Assembly: GCA_038030265.1 (NCBI GenBank) | Contig: CM075939.1 | Coordinates: 8,413,253 to 8,477,252 of the forward strand | Reading direction: 5' to 3' | Origin: Corythucha ciliata | Lineage: Eukaryota; Arthropoda; Insecta; Hemiptera; Tingidae | Length of the DNA stretch: 64,000 nucleotides | Shown: positions 11,823 through 22,880 of the stretch, piece after piece | Position numbering within the stretch: the first letter of the stretch is position 1 | How the letters are laid out: each line of letters begins with the position of its first letter | Made by a program: the position numbers and the translations under genes | Notes under the pieces: model-generated | Databases searched by the model: none | Seen by the model: the letters and a program-made list of their open reading frames with translations, nothing else | Told to the model about the DNA's origin: nothing

Positions 11823-13780
11823 CAGTGGCGGATCTAGGTTTTCACCTTGGGAGGGGTTCTACCATGAATCTCTCTTTTTTTTTCTTGAGTTTCAGCCGCA
11901 AACTTGTCTCTACAGGAACCGTGAATCGGTGTTTACTCAATTTTAGCCGTGAATTAGAGGATTTTTTTTTCAAATTTATCTGCGATTTATCGTTTTTCTC
12001 TATTTCAGCAGCGAATAAGCGCTTCTTATTCCCACACCCACCACGGCCGTGCATTTTCCCTTTTTTTAAGTAGCGAATGAGCTCTTTATCTGAATTTCAG
12101 ACGGAAATAGCGGTTTGCCTCAGTTTTAGAAACGAGTTAAAATTTCCCCCTCACTATTTTAGCGTTTTTCTTCACTTCTTAGTCACCCAAATTAGCGTTT
12201 TTTATGAATTATTTCTGAATTTTAGCTGAGAATTAGTCCTCAATTTCACCCCTGAATCACCGCTTTTAATCAATTTCAGCTCCGAGTTGGAGGAATGTCC
12301 ACATAATCCGTGAATTGGCGTTTTTCTCCATTTAGCTCCGAATGAGCCATTTATCAAGGACGGGCACACTTTTTGTTTGTCATCCATTTTTTCTCGAACG
12401 TGATTGGTGGATTCTTCGATGGCACATATGATTTGATAGACCGAGGGGGTTGGATTTCCATAAAAACGCTTCTATTTTAAAACCATGCCCGTCCCCGATT
12501 GTAATATTAGCCGCGAATTAACGCACATTTTCTCCATTTCAGTCGGGAATTAGCGGTCAGAGGATCAGTTTTAGTCGTGAACAAGCGGGATTTCCGAATA
12601 CATCCGTGAATTAGCGTTTTTTTTTTTCAATTTTAGCTTCACGTGCCGTGAATTAGCGATACATCTCATTTTAGTCGCGAATTATATTCCCAATGCATTC
12701 CTCTATCTCAGCTGTAAATTAGTGCATTTTCTCGAATTGGTCCGCGAATTAGCATCTTTCTCCGTTCAAGCTGATGATAAGCGCTTTCTGCCAAAATTAG
12801 ACAGGAATTTGAGATTTTATTATCATTATTTTAACTGCAAATGGGCGTTCTACATCAATTTTAGGCGGGAATTAGCGGTTTGTCTCAGTTTAAGCAGTGA
12901 ATAAGCGGGTTTTTGATGACATTGTGTCCGTGAATTAGCTTTTTTCTTCATTTTTGCCGCGATGCAAGCGCTTTATCCCAATTTTAGTCGATAATTATTT
13001 CTCAAAGTCACCTGCGAATTATCGAGTTACCTTAATTTTAGCCGTTAATTGGCGGATTTTCTCAAATTGATCCGTAAATTGGCGTATTTTTCAATTTTAG
13101 CTGTGAATGGGCGGTTTACTTTAATTCTAGGCGGAAATTTAGCAGATTTTCTCTGGTTTAGCCGCGAATAGGTGGTTTATCAAGTTTAGCTGTGAATCAG
13201 CGATTTTCTCAATTTCAGTCCCGTTGTTGCTTCGAGAAATCACGAATTAGCGTTTTTGAGCCTGCTGCGCGATGGACGACTGCAGCTTTTTCTCAATTTT
13301 ATAGCGGCGAATTAGCGCCTTTTCTAAATTATCGCCGGACATTAGTGTTTTTCCCATTTTCAGCCACGAATCAGTGATTTAATTAGTTTTATACTATGAG
13401 CAAGCGCTTTTTCGCTATTTCAGCCACAACTTACTCTAATTGGCAAATGAGCGCTTGTTCTCAATATTTGCCGTTAATGAACGCTTTAAAACCTAAAAAT
13501 CTATATTTTTATCTTAAATCATTCCAGTGCCCCTTCCCCCACTCTTTAAATGGTGACCTCACCATTATCATCGATGCACTGAGGCACTGGCTGTTACATT
13601 GTGAACGAGGGTAGATAGAGGGGTGTCATCTTTACAGCTCCCCCTTTTACAGTACTTTGGTGCGAGAAAAGTTAAATGAATCTCTTATTGGTATACGGAG
13701 ATCAACAAATTATAGCAGACACCATCTTCTTAGGGGGGGGGGGTTGAACCCCCAAAACCCACCCCGTAAATCCGCCACTG
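11823..13780. mobile_element. hAT-type element carrying minisatellite A
   Basis: Left terminus CAGTGGCGGATCTAGG; the right terminus in reverse complement is CAGTGGCGGATTTACGGGG. The 8-bp flanks AGCTGATC (11815-11822) and ATCTGATC (13781-13788) match at 7 of 8 positions, as expected for an aged hAT target duplication. The 1958-bp body has no transposase. About 11900-13480 is minisatellite A, then about 300 bp of unique sequence and a G11 tract. It is non-autonomous. A matching right end recurs at 57269-57327. Confidence 0.8.
11895..13480 (+). repeat. Minisatellite A array
   Basis: Units of the GAATTAGCG, T run, CTCAATTTTAGCC type. Between 12547 and 12931 the spacing of the GAATTAGC-like core is mostly 28-36 bp (mean about 32), with one longer gap. 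The units are individually diverged, so the array is old or evolves by patchy exchange. Confidence 0.85.
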
Positions 13781-14011
13781 ATCTGATCAGTTTGATCAAA
13801 TAACTCCCTGGCGTTTTATGCGCCAAAAGTGGGTCCAAAATGGGGGTTTTCAAAGGTTTTTAAGGTGTGGGGTGTCAATTTTCATGTAATTTCAAGCCGG
13901 ATTTGACTAAAAATGCCACGTTGCAAAACTTCAGACTTGTTCAGTGCTTAGTATAAGCACTTAGTCTTTTGCCATTGCAAAACTGTCAATCTATAGCTCA
14001 GCGCTGAGTAA
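13781..14011. other. 5' flank of the Jockey LINE with small hairpins
   Basis: AGTGCTTA-GTA-TAAGCACT (13943-13961) forms a perfect 8-bp stem, and CTCAGCGCTGAG near 13997-14008 is a perfect palindrome. TTGCAAAACT occurs near 13920 and 13976, and again at 14059 inside the annotated gag frame. The LINE's 5' boundary may therefore lie near 14070. Confidence 0.5.
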
Positions 14012-14614
14012 GTGTTTAAAATCCAACAAAACACGTCCCATCGTGATACGAATCACCGTTGCAAAACTCCAGTAAGCAAGTCGATTCTTAATATAAAAGT
14101 TAAGATCGAACCTTTGAGAAGAACTACAAATCTCATTCCGCAGTGTAAGAACTGCCAGGGGTTCAACCATACACGAACCTACTGCCAGCGAGAAGCGAGG
14201 TGTGTTAAGTGTGCTGGGAATCATGACGCCCAAAAATGCCCCCTCACGAAGGGCCCAGCAAAATGCGTCAACTGCGGATACGCCCACCCAGCGAGCTATC
14301 GTGGATGTGAGGTAGCCAAAGAGTTGCAGCGTATGAAAGAAAAAGCCAATAACTCCAAGACCGGAGGGGCTGGGAAAAGGCAAGCAGCAAAGATCATTCA
14401 GAAAGTCCAACCAGATGCAAGGGAAACAATTGTTCCGACTAAAAAACAAACGTCCTGTGCTGGGGTAGTTAGCGGCCATCCGGCTCCATCCTCAGTTGAT
14501 AAAATGCTCACTCTACTATTGGAAATTGTGAACGAGCAAAAAAGAACCAATAATCTGTTGGCTGAGAGGGTTAGCACCCTCGAAAAGAGCCTAAAAGTTA
14601 GACAAAAATTATGA
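14012..14614 (+). pseudogene. Jockey ORF1 (gag-like nucleic-acid-binding protein), probably 5'-truncated
   Basis: A 200-residue frame with three zinc knuckles: C45-C48-H53-C58 (CX2CX4HX4C), C64-C67-H71-C76 (CX2CX3HX4C) and C85-C88-H92-C99 (CX2CX3HX6C). This trio is typical of Jockey-type ORF1 proteins, which package the element RNA. A Lys/Arg-rich segment follows, and the C-terminus (about residues 165-195) looks coiled-coil-like, with spaced Leu/Val. The N-terminal part usual in the family is absent. The first about 20 residues overlap a TTGCAAAACT repeat found upstream, so the true junction may be near 14070 and the start Met may be accidental. The stop lies just before the endonuclease frame. 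Confidence 0.85.
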
Positions 14615-14646
14615 AACGTCAAAATACTGTGACAATAGCAGCATGA

Positions 14647-17600
14647 AACGCAAATGGACTGGGGCAACATGCTTCAGAACTTGAGATATTTCTCCATCAA
14701 GAAAAAGTTGATATCTGTTTGATCTCGGAAACTCATTTCACGAGGTCATCTCACATGAAAATTAAAGGCTACTCGTGCTATCGTGCGGATCACCCAACAG
14801 GTAGACCGCGAGGAGGAGCAGCCATCTTCATTAAGAGCACCGTTCAACACTACGTAGAACCCAGTATCCAGGAAGAGTTCGTGCAAGTAGCAACAGTTAA
14901 AGCATCCGTAAATATTAAGAGCTGTAGCATTTCTGCCATCTACTGCCCTCCCAGATACGCACTGAAAGAAGAGGACTACTTATCGTTAATGGATAGTCTG
15001 GGTGCTAATAATACATATTGGGGCTCGAGGCTAACAACCCCAAAAGGACGAAAGTCGTTCTCCGCTGGGAGAAGAAAAAATTGCAGTTTCCATTCATCAG
15101 GAAAGCCTACGTATTGGCCCAAGGACCCATTAAAGACTCCTGATCTCATTGAATTTTTGTGGTCAAGGGATTATCGGACAACTTCATTCACGTAGAAGAC
15201 TGTGGCAGTCTAATGTCAGATCATTCTGCTATTGTTCTTACGATTAGCGGCTCAATCATTTTGAAGGAAGACCGGCCAAGGCTAGTCACTCAACGCACTA
15301 GTTGGGATGTTTTCAGGGAATACGTCGCCTCTAATATTAACCTTTCAGTCCCTCTAAAATCACCGGAACAATCAGAAGAGGAAGCTGGGAACTTCGTCAA
15401 ATGTATTCAGCGAGCTGCTTGGTCTGCCACGCCTACAGAAAACATTGCAAGAATCAGCCACACCACATATCCCCGTGAGGTCAGAGAGCTGGTTAGGGAA
15501 AAAAGAAAGGCGAGGAAACTCTGGCAAAACAGTAGAGCTCCTTGTGACAAAGCAAAACTGAATAGGCTAAAGACTCGGCTTGACGCCCTGACAAGGAAAT
15601 CAAGCAAGATACACATGCCAGACTATTGGTGGAGTTAACTCCAGGAAAGGACACGGATTACTCTCGAGGCTAACAACCCCAAAAGGACGAAAGTCGTTCT
15701 CCGCTGGGAGAAGAAAAAATTGCAGTTTCCATTCATCAGGAAAGCCTACGTATTGGCCCAAGGACCCATTAAAGACTCCTGATCTCATTGATTTTTTTGT
15801 GGTCAAGGGAGTATCGGACAACTTCATTCACGTAGAAGACTGTGGCAGTCAGATCATTGGTCAGATCATTCTGCTATTGTTCTTACGATTAGCGGCTCAA
15901 TCATTTTGAAGGAAGACCGGCCAAGGCTAGTCACTCAACGCACTAGTTGGGATGTTTTCAGGGAATACGTCGCCTCTAATATTAACCTTTCAGTCCCTCT
16001 AAAATCACCGGAACAATCAGAAGAGGAAGCTGGGAACTTCGTCAAATGTATTCAGCGAGCTGCTTGGTCTGCCACGCCTACAGAAAACATTGCAAGAATC
16101 AGCCACACCACATATCCCCGTGAGGCCAGAGAGCTGGTTAGGGAAAAAAGAAAGGCGAGGAAACTCTGGCAAAACAGTAGAGCTCCTTGTGACAAAGCAA
16201 AACTGAATAGGCTAAAGACTTGGCTTGACGCCCTGAGCAAGGAAATCAAGCAAGATACACATGCCAGACTATTGGTGGAGTTAACTCCAGGAAAGGACAC
16301 GGATTACTCCCTGTGGAAGATTACTAAATCGCTTAAGCATCCCAAAGAACACATTCCTCCGATTAGAAAGCTGGACGGAGAATGGGCCAAAAGTCCCCGA
16401 GAGAAAGCTGAACTATTTGCAGAGCACCTCGAAGAAACATTTATGCCGCTGCAAGGGGAAAGAAGGGGCCTTCATCAGCGTCTTCGCAATATGCAAGACC
16501 GGTAACGTTTAATGAGCTTAAATATGCAATAAACAATCTCAAAACAAATAAAGCTCCTGGGTATGACCTCATAACTTGGAATGTCGTCAAACTACTCCCG
16601 GAAGTAGGAATGCGTATGTTACTCTACCTCGTAAACGCATCGCTGAGACTCAAATACGTACCTCGTTGCTGGAAAGTGGCAGAAGTGATCATGATCCTGA
16701 AACCTGGTAAGGAATCATGCGAGAAAACGTCGTACCGTCCTATATCATTGTTACCAGTGATCTCCAAACTCTTCGAGAGGTTACTCGTGAAGAGATTAAA
16801 AGCCATAGTCAAAGACAAGGAGCTTATCCCTTAAAAAATCACCAGTTCGGGTTCAGGGAAAAGCACTCCTCTATTGATCAAGTGCATCGCATCACTCGAA
16901 GCGAGGAAGCAAGTCTGCGCGAGCGTGTTCCTTGATGTTTCCCAAGCATTTGATAAAGTCTGGCATCAGGGTCTACTGTACAAACTTAGTAGAAACTTGC
17001 CGGACCAATACTTCCACATTCTCAAGTCGTACCTCTCAGAAAGACACTTCAGGGTGAAGCACGAAGGAGCGTATTCATCATTAAAGAGGATAAATGCTGG
17101 TGTTCCCCAAGGAAGTGTACTTGGGCCGCTGCTGTATCTCCTCTATACGAGCGACGTTCCTAGCAGTGGGGACACAACAATTGCAACGTTTGCAGACGAC
17201 ACAGCCCTACTGGAGGTTGCAGAGTCTGTTGAAGAAGCAACATCACAACTACAGCACACGGTAAATAATGTATGTTAATGGGCCAAAAAATGGCGACTAA
17301 AACTGAACGAACTCAAGTCCTCACACATCTACTTCACAAACAAGGAAATAATCAATATACCAATAATTATCAACGGACAACAGGTACCCATAGTAAACAC
17401 CGCTAAATACCTCGGTATGACACTCGACACTAAGCTTAAATGGAAAGAGCACGTTAAGAAGAAAAATGAAGAACTAAAACTGAAGTTTAGAAGACTGTTT
17501 TGGCTACTTGGTAGGCACTCTGAGCTCTCCATCCATAACCAATTGCTAATATATAGACAAGTGCTGAAGCCAGTGTGGACGTATGGAATTCAGCTCTGGA

Positions 17601-17875
17601 GTTGTACAAAAAAGACCAATATTAAGGTCATATAAACATTCCACAACAAGGTACTGACTAGCATTGTCAATGCCCCCTGGTATGTTCGCAATGATGACCT
17701 CCACCGAGACCTCAAGGTGGAAAGCGTAAAAGAAGTAATTGAGCAGCATGCGCTCAAACACCAACACCATATTCGGGAGCATATGAACCCGGAAGCACTT
17801 CGCCTCCTGGACAACGGTGACGTCGTCAGGCGGCTACAGCGGACAAAACCCATGGACCTTGTGGTGTCGCGGTAG
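14647..17875 (+). pseudogene. Jockey ORF2 (endonuclease plus reverse transcriptase), broken
   Basis: The endonuclease begins at an N-A-N-G-L motif (14647), just after a TGA where family members usually carry Trp. S-E-T-H-F follows at 14725, and S-D-H-S-A near 15220. A small internal loss near 15000 removes the expected G-D-F-N-A motif. The reverse transcriptase spans about 16510-17300, with A-P-G-Y-D, S-Y-R-P-I-S-L-L-P, V-S-Q-A-F-D-K-V-W-H, G-V-P-Q-G-S-V-L-G-P and the catalytic F-A-D-D at 17189-17200. A frameshift near 16833, frame changes near 16900 and stops at 17276 and 17633 disrupt it. The C-terminal frame ends at 17873-17875. It cannot encode a working enzyme. Clade assignment is from motif style, not a tree. 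Confidence 0.9.
15024..16309 (+). repeat. Tandem duplication of about 640 bp inside Jockey ORF2
   Basis: Two head-to-tail copies: 15024-15663 and 15663-16309. They start CTCGAGGCTAACAACCCC and end GGACACGGATTACTC. Copy 2 is 7 bp longer through three small indels: GTCAGATCATTG near 15847, one T near 15793 and one G near 16236. The missing G in copy 1 shifts its frame and gives the stop at 15636. Copy 2 stays open at that point and leads into the reverse transcriptase. Confidence 0.95.
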
Positions 17876-18044
17876 TGACAGTGAGGTGCGTGCGTGCTCG
17901 TAGGAGGAAGGCCACTGGGCCTTCTCTGGGACTCCAATAATGTTGCAAATTGTATATAAGTAAATTAACTTGATGGGCTCAGGCTCAGTTGTTATAATAC
18001 AGATACCTATTAATAAAGATATCTAAAAAAGAAAAAAAAAAAAA

Positions 18045-18340
18045 TCTGGACAAAAAAATGTCCATTTCTTGAAAAGGAAATCGCGTTTGTCCAGTTGCTG
18101 AAATTAAGCTTCCTTACTGCAAGTGGATGCACAACGTCTCATTTTTTAGCGGGTTTTTGAGTGCTCAATAAAATAACATTTTTGAATAAAACAAAACTTG
18201 TTTCAGCATCTGAGATTTCTCACTCATCCATTTCACGAAAAGGATAATGTTGTACATCCACTTGCAGTAAGAAAGCTTGATTTCAGCAACTGGACAAACA
18301 CGATTTTCTTTTCAAGGAATGGACAATTGTTTGGTCCAGA
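18045..18340. mobile_element. Foldback transposon with ~90-bp inverted arms
   Basis: The left arm 18045-18135 (starts TCTGGACAAA, ends GGATGCACAAC) is complementary, with few mismatches, to the right arm 18249-18340 (starts GTTGTACATCC, ends TTTGGTCCAGA). About 113 bp of unrelated sequence separates them. No ORF. It sits exactly at the end of the Jockey poly(A) tail. A further CCATTTCGTGAAATGG near-palindrome follows at about 18374-18389. Confidence 0.85.
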
Positions 18341-20299
18341 TGTTATAATGTTTTGTAGTTACGGCAAGTGGAGCCATTTCGTGAAATGGACATCCATTTC
18401 GTGAAGTGGACAATTACTCGACGCATGGATGCGACATATGTATTTTAAAGAGGAGGGGAAAGTCGTGTTTTTAGCAATCTCCCCGGGATGACAGGGTGTC
18501 CTATACTCATGTCAGTATAGTCAGGAAGCTCTCCCTAATTGGCTAAATCTTCAATTGGCCACCTTAATTAAGTCAACAAAAAATTTCGAAAAATGAAACC
18601 CAAGCACGCACAAAACACGACTTTTGACAATTCATTACTTTCAATCTCATCGTCAGTTTGATGAAAATCTCTCGTATACTCTCAGTCTATTCCATTCACA
18701 CACTTTTTTCCACTCGTTAGAAATGCCTTTAATTAGTTTTGAAAAAAAAAAAATCTCTACAAAAAACCCTTCAGCCAGTAATTACGTTTGTTTCGTGACA
18801 CATAAAAACCGCAAAAACGAAAACTAAAAGAAACTTTGATATCGAAAGGGTAATTTGGCAATAAAATGAGCCGAAAAAACACAGTAACTTAATAAAATAA
18901 AAATCATAAATCTTTTTTTCATCGATGGAAACCACATTTTTTTTTTTGCCCACGCTCACCTTACCAATCTACCAGTGGGAGTTTGCCTATACCTACATGA
19001 AAAGCCATTTTTCTGTCTCTCTCACTCTCTCTTCAGATAAAAAGAAAAAGAATGAGTTGGAAGAGAGTCACTTATTTTTCTCTCCGAGATAATAGGGTTT
19101 TGAAAAGAAAAGACATGCTAAGGAGGAAAGAATATCGCTTTTGAGAATTATTCGCGTGACTGAAAATGTGACTACCGTGCTATTTCCTCTCGTCAGGCTT
19201 TTGATTTTTCTTCTCTCTCTCTCTCTCTCTTTCTCGCGAAGGGAGGAGACAATAGAGAGTGAGTGAGCGAGAGGAAAAATTGCAGTGATATCGTACGTGT
19301 GATCTATACGAAAGAAGATGGTAACTATCAGGGAGTTACTGAAACGATGGAAACACAAGCACTCCGGCGGCGGGTTCACAGTCATAGCCCGTCCCCAAAT
19401 AGAAAACCGGAACACGGCCGGTTGTGTTGTGGTGCGGGGCGTGGGAGGAGGGTAGAGCTACATTTTAGTCAATTCATTATCTGAAAATGGAAAGTGGCTA
19501 TAATATCGGTCTGGAATATCACATTCCCAACAAACCGAACAGAGCTCGGTTTGTTGTTTGTGGTGATGGTGTGGTGGTGGGGCAGGGGGAAGAGTCAAAG
19601 TGAAAACACTTAAAGGGTTTCGTGGTTTCATCCATTGGCTGAAATGCCCCCCGCCCCAGCCTTCACGCCTTTAATTGGAAACGACATTTGTCAAGATAGT
19701 TGTTATTAATTAATTTCTAGCGAGTCCGACGGAGAAAGCTCTTTTAATATAAAATTAGACGAACCTGCCCTCGTTGCCCACGTACATTCCACCCCACAGG
19801 ATACTGCCAGGTATCGAGTTTCTTGAGCCTGTTTGTTTGAAACAACGAGGTTAGTCGATACCTTTTATAATGTTCTCTCTCCTTTTCTCGTATTATTTAC
19901 TCTGTACATCGGCGTATTTTAACGTTATATTTCCATGTTACTAGGCAGCAACTCTTTTAATTAACGTTTTGTTAATTATTACGATGTAACAAAGAACAGG
20001 GCAAAGTGGTATATCCATCGAGAGTTTACAACGCCCTTTGGCTGTCGAATAGCTGAAGACACCCGGAAAATGGAATATAAAAAGGCCAAGGGAAGGTGGG
20101 GATTTCTTTCAACTTATCACTCCCTTTCTTTGACTGGAGACCCTTTGAGGGTTTTACAGTTACAAGGCCCCCCGCGCTTCCCCGGAAAGAGGTTGGCACA
20201 AAAGTATTTGTTTATTTTTATTTTTTCAACACACTTGATGTTGATCGAGGTTCAAGCTTCTGGATTCTAACACTGGGGTGGGGGGAGGTGGTTCGCATG
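18341..20299. other. AT-rich spacer with TC microsatellite
   Basis: No supported gene. A TC microsatellite lies at about 19212-19231, with CT/GA-rich patches near 19014-19036 and 19250-19275. A GGT-rich patch lies near 19560-19590. Confidence 0.45.
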
Positions 20300-20480
20300 T
20301 AGACATCGACACCTGAGCACCCAAAGGGTCAATCTGCACTATTTGAACACAAGGGTCAACCTGGATTAATTGCACCAAGGATTAATTTGAAAGCACTTAG
20401 AGGCCTAAAATCGGTGGGCCAATTTGAATTTTCTCGACCATGTTTTTAGGGTCAATCTGATCGTAATCTTTATACCATTA
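20300..20480 (+). repeat. Short degenerate repeat I (AGGGTCAATCTG type)
   Basis: AGGGTCAATCTG-like words recur near 20328, 20350, 20379, 20420 and 20448, about 22-40 bp apart. It is a small, decayed tandem array. Confidence 0.5.
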
Positions 20481-20509
20481 CATTAAATGTCCTAATACTT
20501 CGCTCAAAC

Positions 20510-20770
20510 ACAGCCGGGTGCTCCCCGTGTTGGTCTTACCAGAACGGGTTGTGAGCCGGGGGCGGGGATCGTAGTGCAGTAGCACCTCCGCTCCCGCCGC
20601 GGGGCGATCCATTGCATCGGCTCCGTACTCGGCTCAATTGCCGGACTGATGAGACCAGGACCGAGTATAGCCCTGGTGGCTGAAGGTCTGAGGTCGAAAC
20701 GGAGACTGGACCACACCTTGGGTTTGGGTGCAATCTTCGTGAATGTGTTTGGTGGGCGCATAGCCCCCTA
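20510..20770. other. GC-rich island, possible retroelement fragment
   Basis: Sharply GC-richer than its surroundings. A minus-strand frame (20504-20761, 85 residues) is open but matches no family I recognise. It could be a SINE or LTR fragment, but no promoter box or terminus is clear. Confidence 0.35.
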
Positions 20771-21129
20771 CATCCAATTTGTTCTAATTTAAAAACTAAC
20801 GCCTGATCACTTTGATGTTAACATTTTTTTTACTCAACTAAGGAGCCGTGCTCGTTTACGATAGCAATGTAATGGCTTCAGTGGCGTAACAATGTGAGCG
20901 AGCACCCGGTGCGCAGCTAAATCCCCTCCCCTTTTCGTAAACCATCGTATTATTGTAGTTTATAGATTCTAAACCATTCGGGCACGGAGTACACCGATAA
21001 TTGGACCATGGCAGACCATGATCTCCACAGTGCCAAATGCCAGCCAATGCAAGGGAATAAGCGTGCGTCCACACGATCACATTGGCATCATGGCCTTGGG
21101 TGATGGGCCCAGTGTTAATGTTGACATTG
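20771..21129. other. Spacer with an unpaired hAT-like terminus
   Basis: CAGTGGCGTAACAATG near 20880 looks like a hAT-type left end. I found no matching right end or target duplication, so this may be a fragment. Confidence 0.35.
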
Positions 21130-21480
21130 GGATTTCAATGAGCGAAATCCGCGAAATTAAGTTTTGAAAGCATGCAAAACGGCGAGACTGGGTATTTTGG
21201 CTATCAAAGATCCAAAATAAAGAAATTTGGTTTAGAAAAAATAACTCAGGCTAAAGTACGGATCGAAAACGCCGAAATCACGAAATATGGGTTTTAGTTG
21301 ATCGGCAAATAAAGATTTAAAGTGGCCCATACATGCACAATAAATATTGCGAAAAACTATAGGGGTTGCACAATCAAATTTGGTTTTTAAAGTGCCAAAC
21401 GCGCGTGACTTGGTTTTGAATCAGACGAGGACCAAATTGTCTGGTTTTTAGATGGAATGTTCTTGTTTTTGGCGTATAAG
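21130..21480 (+). repeat. Minisatellite E patch
   Basis: Degenerate GAAATCCGCGAAATT, then AAGTTTTG/GGTTTT, then AGCCAAAAT-like units of about 32 bp. They resemble patches near 35190-35460, 56740-57060 and 61790-62500. Confidence 0.6.
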
Positions 21481-21719
21481 TTGTTTTGAGAAACGGCAGT
21501 GGCAAGACGGTGAGTGCGAGTCATTCATTGGGTGAAATCACTATCTTGTTCTCTTGGTCGACTGCACTCGACTGGAGGGATCTGCACTTGGTTTTTCCCA
21601 CATTTGGCCATTTTTTTTTACTTTCTTGGGCAAATGGCCGTAATTTGAAGGCACGAATCGTCATTAACACCATCAGTAGTCTCTATGTAAAGGGCGCAAT
21701 TGATCAGTTTGACAATTTA

Positions 21720-22880
21720 TAAAGCGTTTAATTGCCAATAGTATGCCACTTTTCCTACGCCAATTTAGAGCGTGAATAGTCAGTTTCGACGTTTTGTAAA
21801 TGGCGAATAGTCAGTCTGCCATTTCTAGGGCGCAAATTTTCGGTATGGTCATATGTAGTGAATAGCCGGAGTAAAATTTTAATGGCACGAATGGTCAGTT
21901 TTGCCGTTTTTAGAGAAGTAATTGCCACTTTTGGCATTTTTTTTTAGAGCGGGAATGGCAAGCTCAGCCCTTTTCTAGCCGCCAATCATCAGATCAGTTG
22001 GACCATTTTTAGGGCAGGAATTGCCTGTTTAGACATTTTCAAGGCACTAATAATCGTCCATTTAGCTGTAATTCAGCTGGGCACATAGCGTCAGTTTTGA
22101 CAATTTCAAGGCTTGAATAAGGCCGCCATTGCCATTTTAAGGGCTCGAATAGTACGTCCCAAGCCAAGGTGAGAATTGCCAGGTTGGCCGTTTTCGGAGC
22201 TCGGTCTATTCTGCCATTTTCAGGGCAGGAGTCACCTGTGCAGACATTTTTAGAGTGCGATTCGTCAGTTTATCCATTTCTAGAGCTCGTAAAGTAAGTT
22301 CGGCAATTTCTAGGCATATAGTAATTTTAGCCATTTTCAAGACACAAATCGTCAGTTTCACCATTTTTAGGGCTCCAATAGTCTATCAAGCCAAGGCCAT
22401 GAAGTGCGACCATTCCTAGTGTGCTAATTGTTGATTTTGCACATTTTCAGGGAAAAAATAAACTTTTTAGGCATATCCAGGACACGTGCAGTCATTACGG
22501 CCGTTTCCAGGCTCGATGAGTCCGTCAAGCCAAAAGGCGTGCATTGGTCATGTTTGACACGAGAATGGGACAGGACATGTTTGACAAGAGAATGAGAATG
22601 GGATGGGTTTAGCGCGCGAATGGTCGATTTAGCTACTTTCCGTCGGGAATCATGCTCTTTTAAGGCATTTTCAGAAGTTTCACCAATAGCCAGTTTATAG
22701 TCATTTTTAGTGTTTGTGAAGTCAATTTAGTCATTTTCAAAACGCGAATCGTTAGTTTTGTATTTTAGGGCGCGAGTTAGCCGTTATAGTGGGGATAGCT
22801 CGTTTTAGCTACTTATAGCCTTAAGGCAGCGAATGACTGTCAAGCCATTTTCATAGTAGATCGAAGCACACCATTTCTCT
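21720..22880 (+). repeat. Minisatellite D (GCGCGAATAGTCAGTTTTGCCATTTTCAGG type)
   Basis: Degenerate tandem units with GAATAGTCAG-like cores near 21770, 21802, 21830, 21859, 21888, 21918, 21948 and 21978, about 30 bp apart, continuing to about 22880. Each unit ends in a pyrimidine-rich GCCATTTTCAGG-like segment. Short patches of the same family lie at 40575-40700 and 43435-43750. Confidence 0.85.

Larger units (their letters stand above)
14012..18044 (+). mobile_element. Jockey-clade LINE, full coding span but decayed
   Basis: Order: gag-like ORF1, endonuclease, reverse transcriptase, C-terminal region, 3' UTR, AATAAA (18012-18017) and an A-rich tail ending at 18044. This is the standard non-LTR layout, and the ORF1 zinc knuckles and pol blocks are of Jockey type. 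The copy is dead: stops and frameshifts break pol, a 640-bp segment is duplicated, and the 5' end is probably truncated. The tail directly abuts a foldback transposon at 18045. Confidence 0.9.

Noticed and set aside
20504..20761. 85-residue minus-strand frame in a GC-rich island
   Set aside because: No family recognised; openness is expected in GC-rich sequence. Kept only as an unclassified island.
20880..20896. CAGTGGCGTAACAATG as a hAT left terminus
   Set aside because: No matching right terminus or 8-bp duplication found; noted only as a possible fragment.
21720..22880. Regularly spaced ~30-bp repeats that could suggest a CRISPR array
   Set aside because: Both the repeat and the spacer-like parts are degenerate, no unit is exactly conserved, there are no cas genes and the context is eukaryotic.
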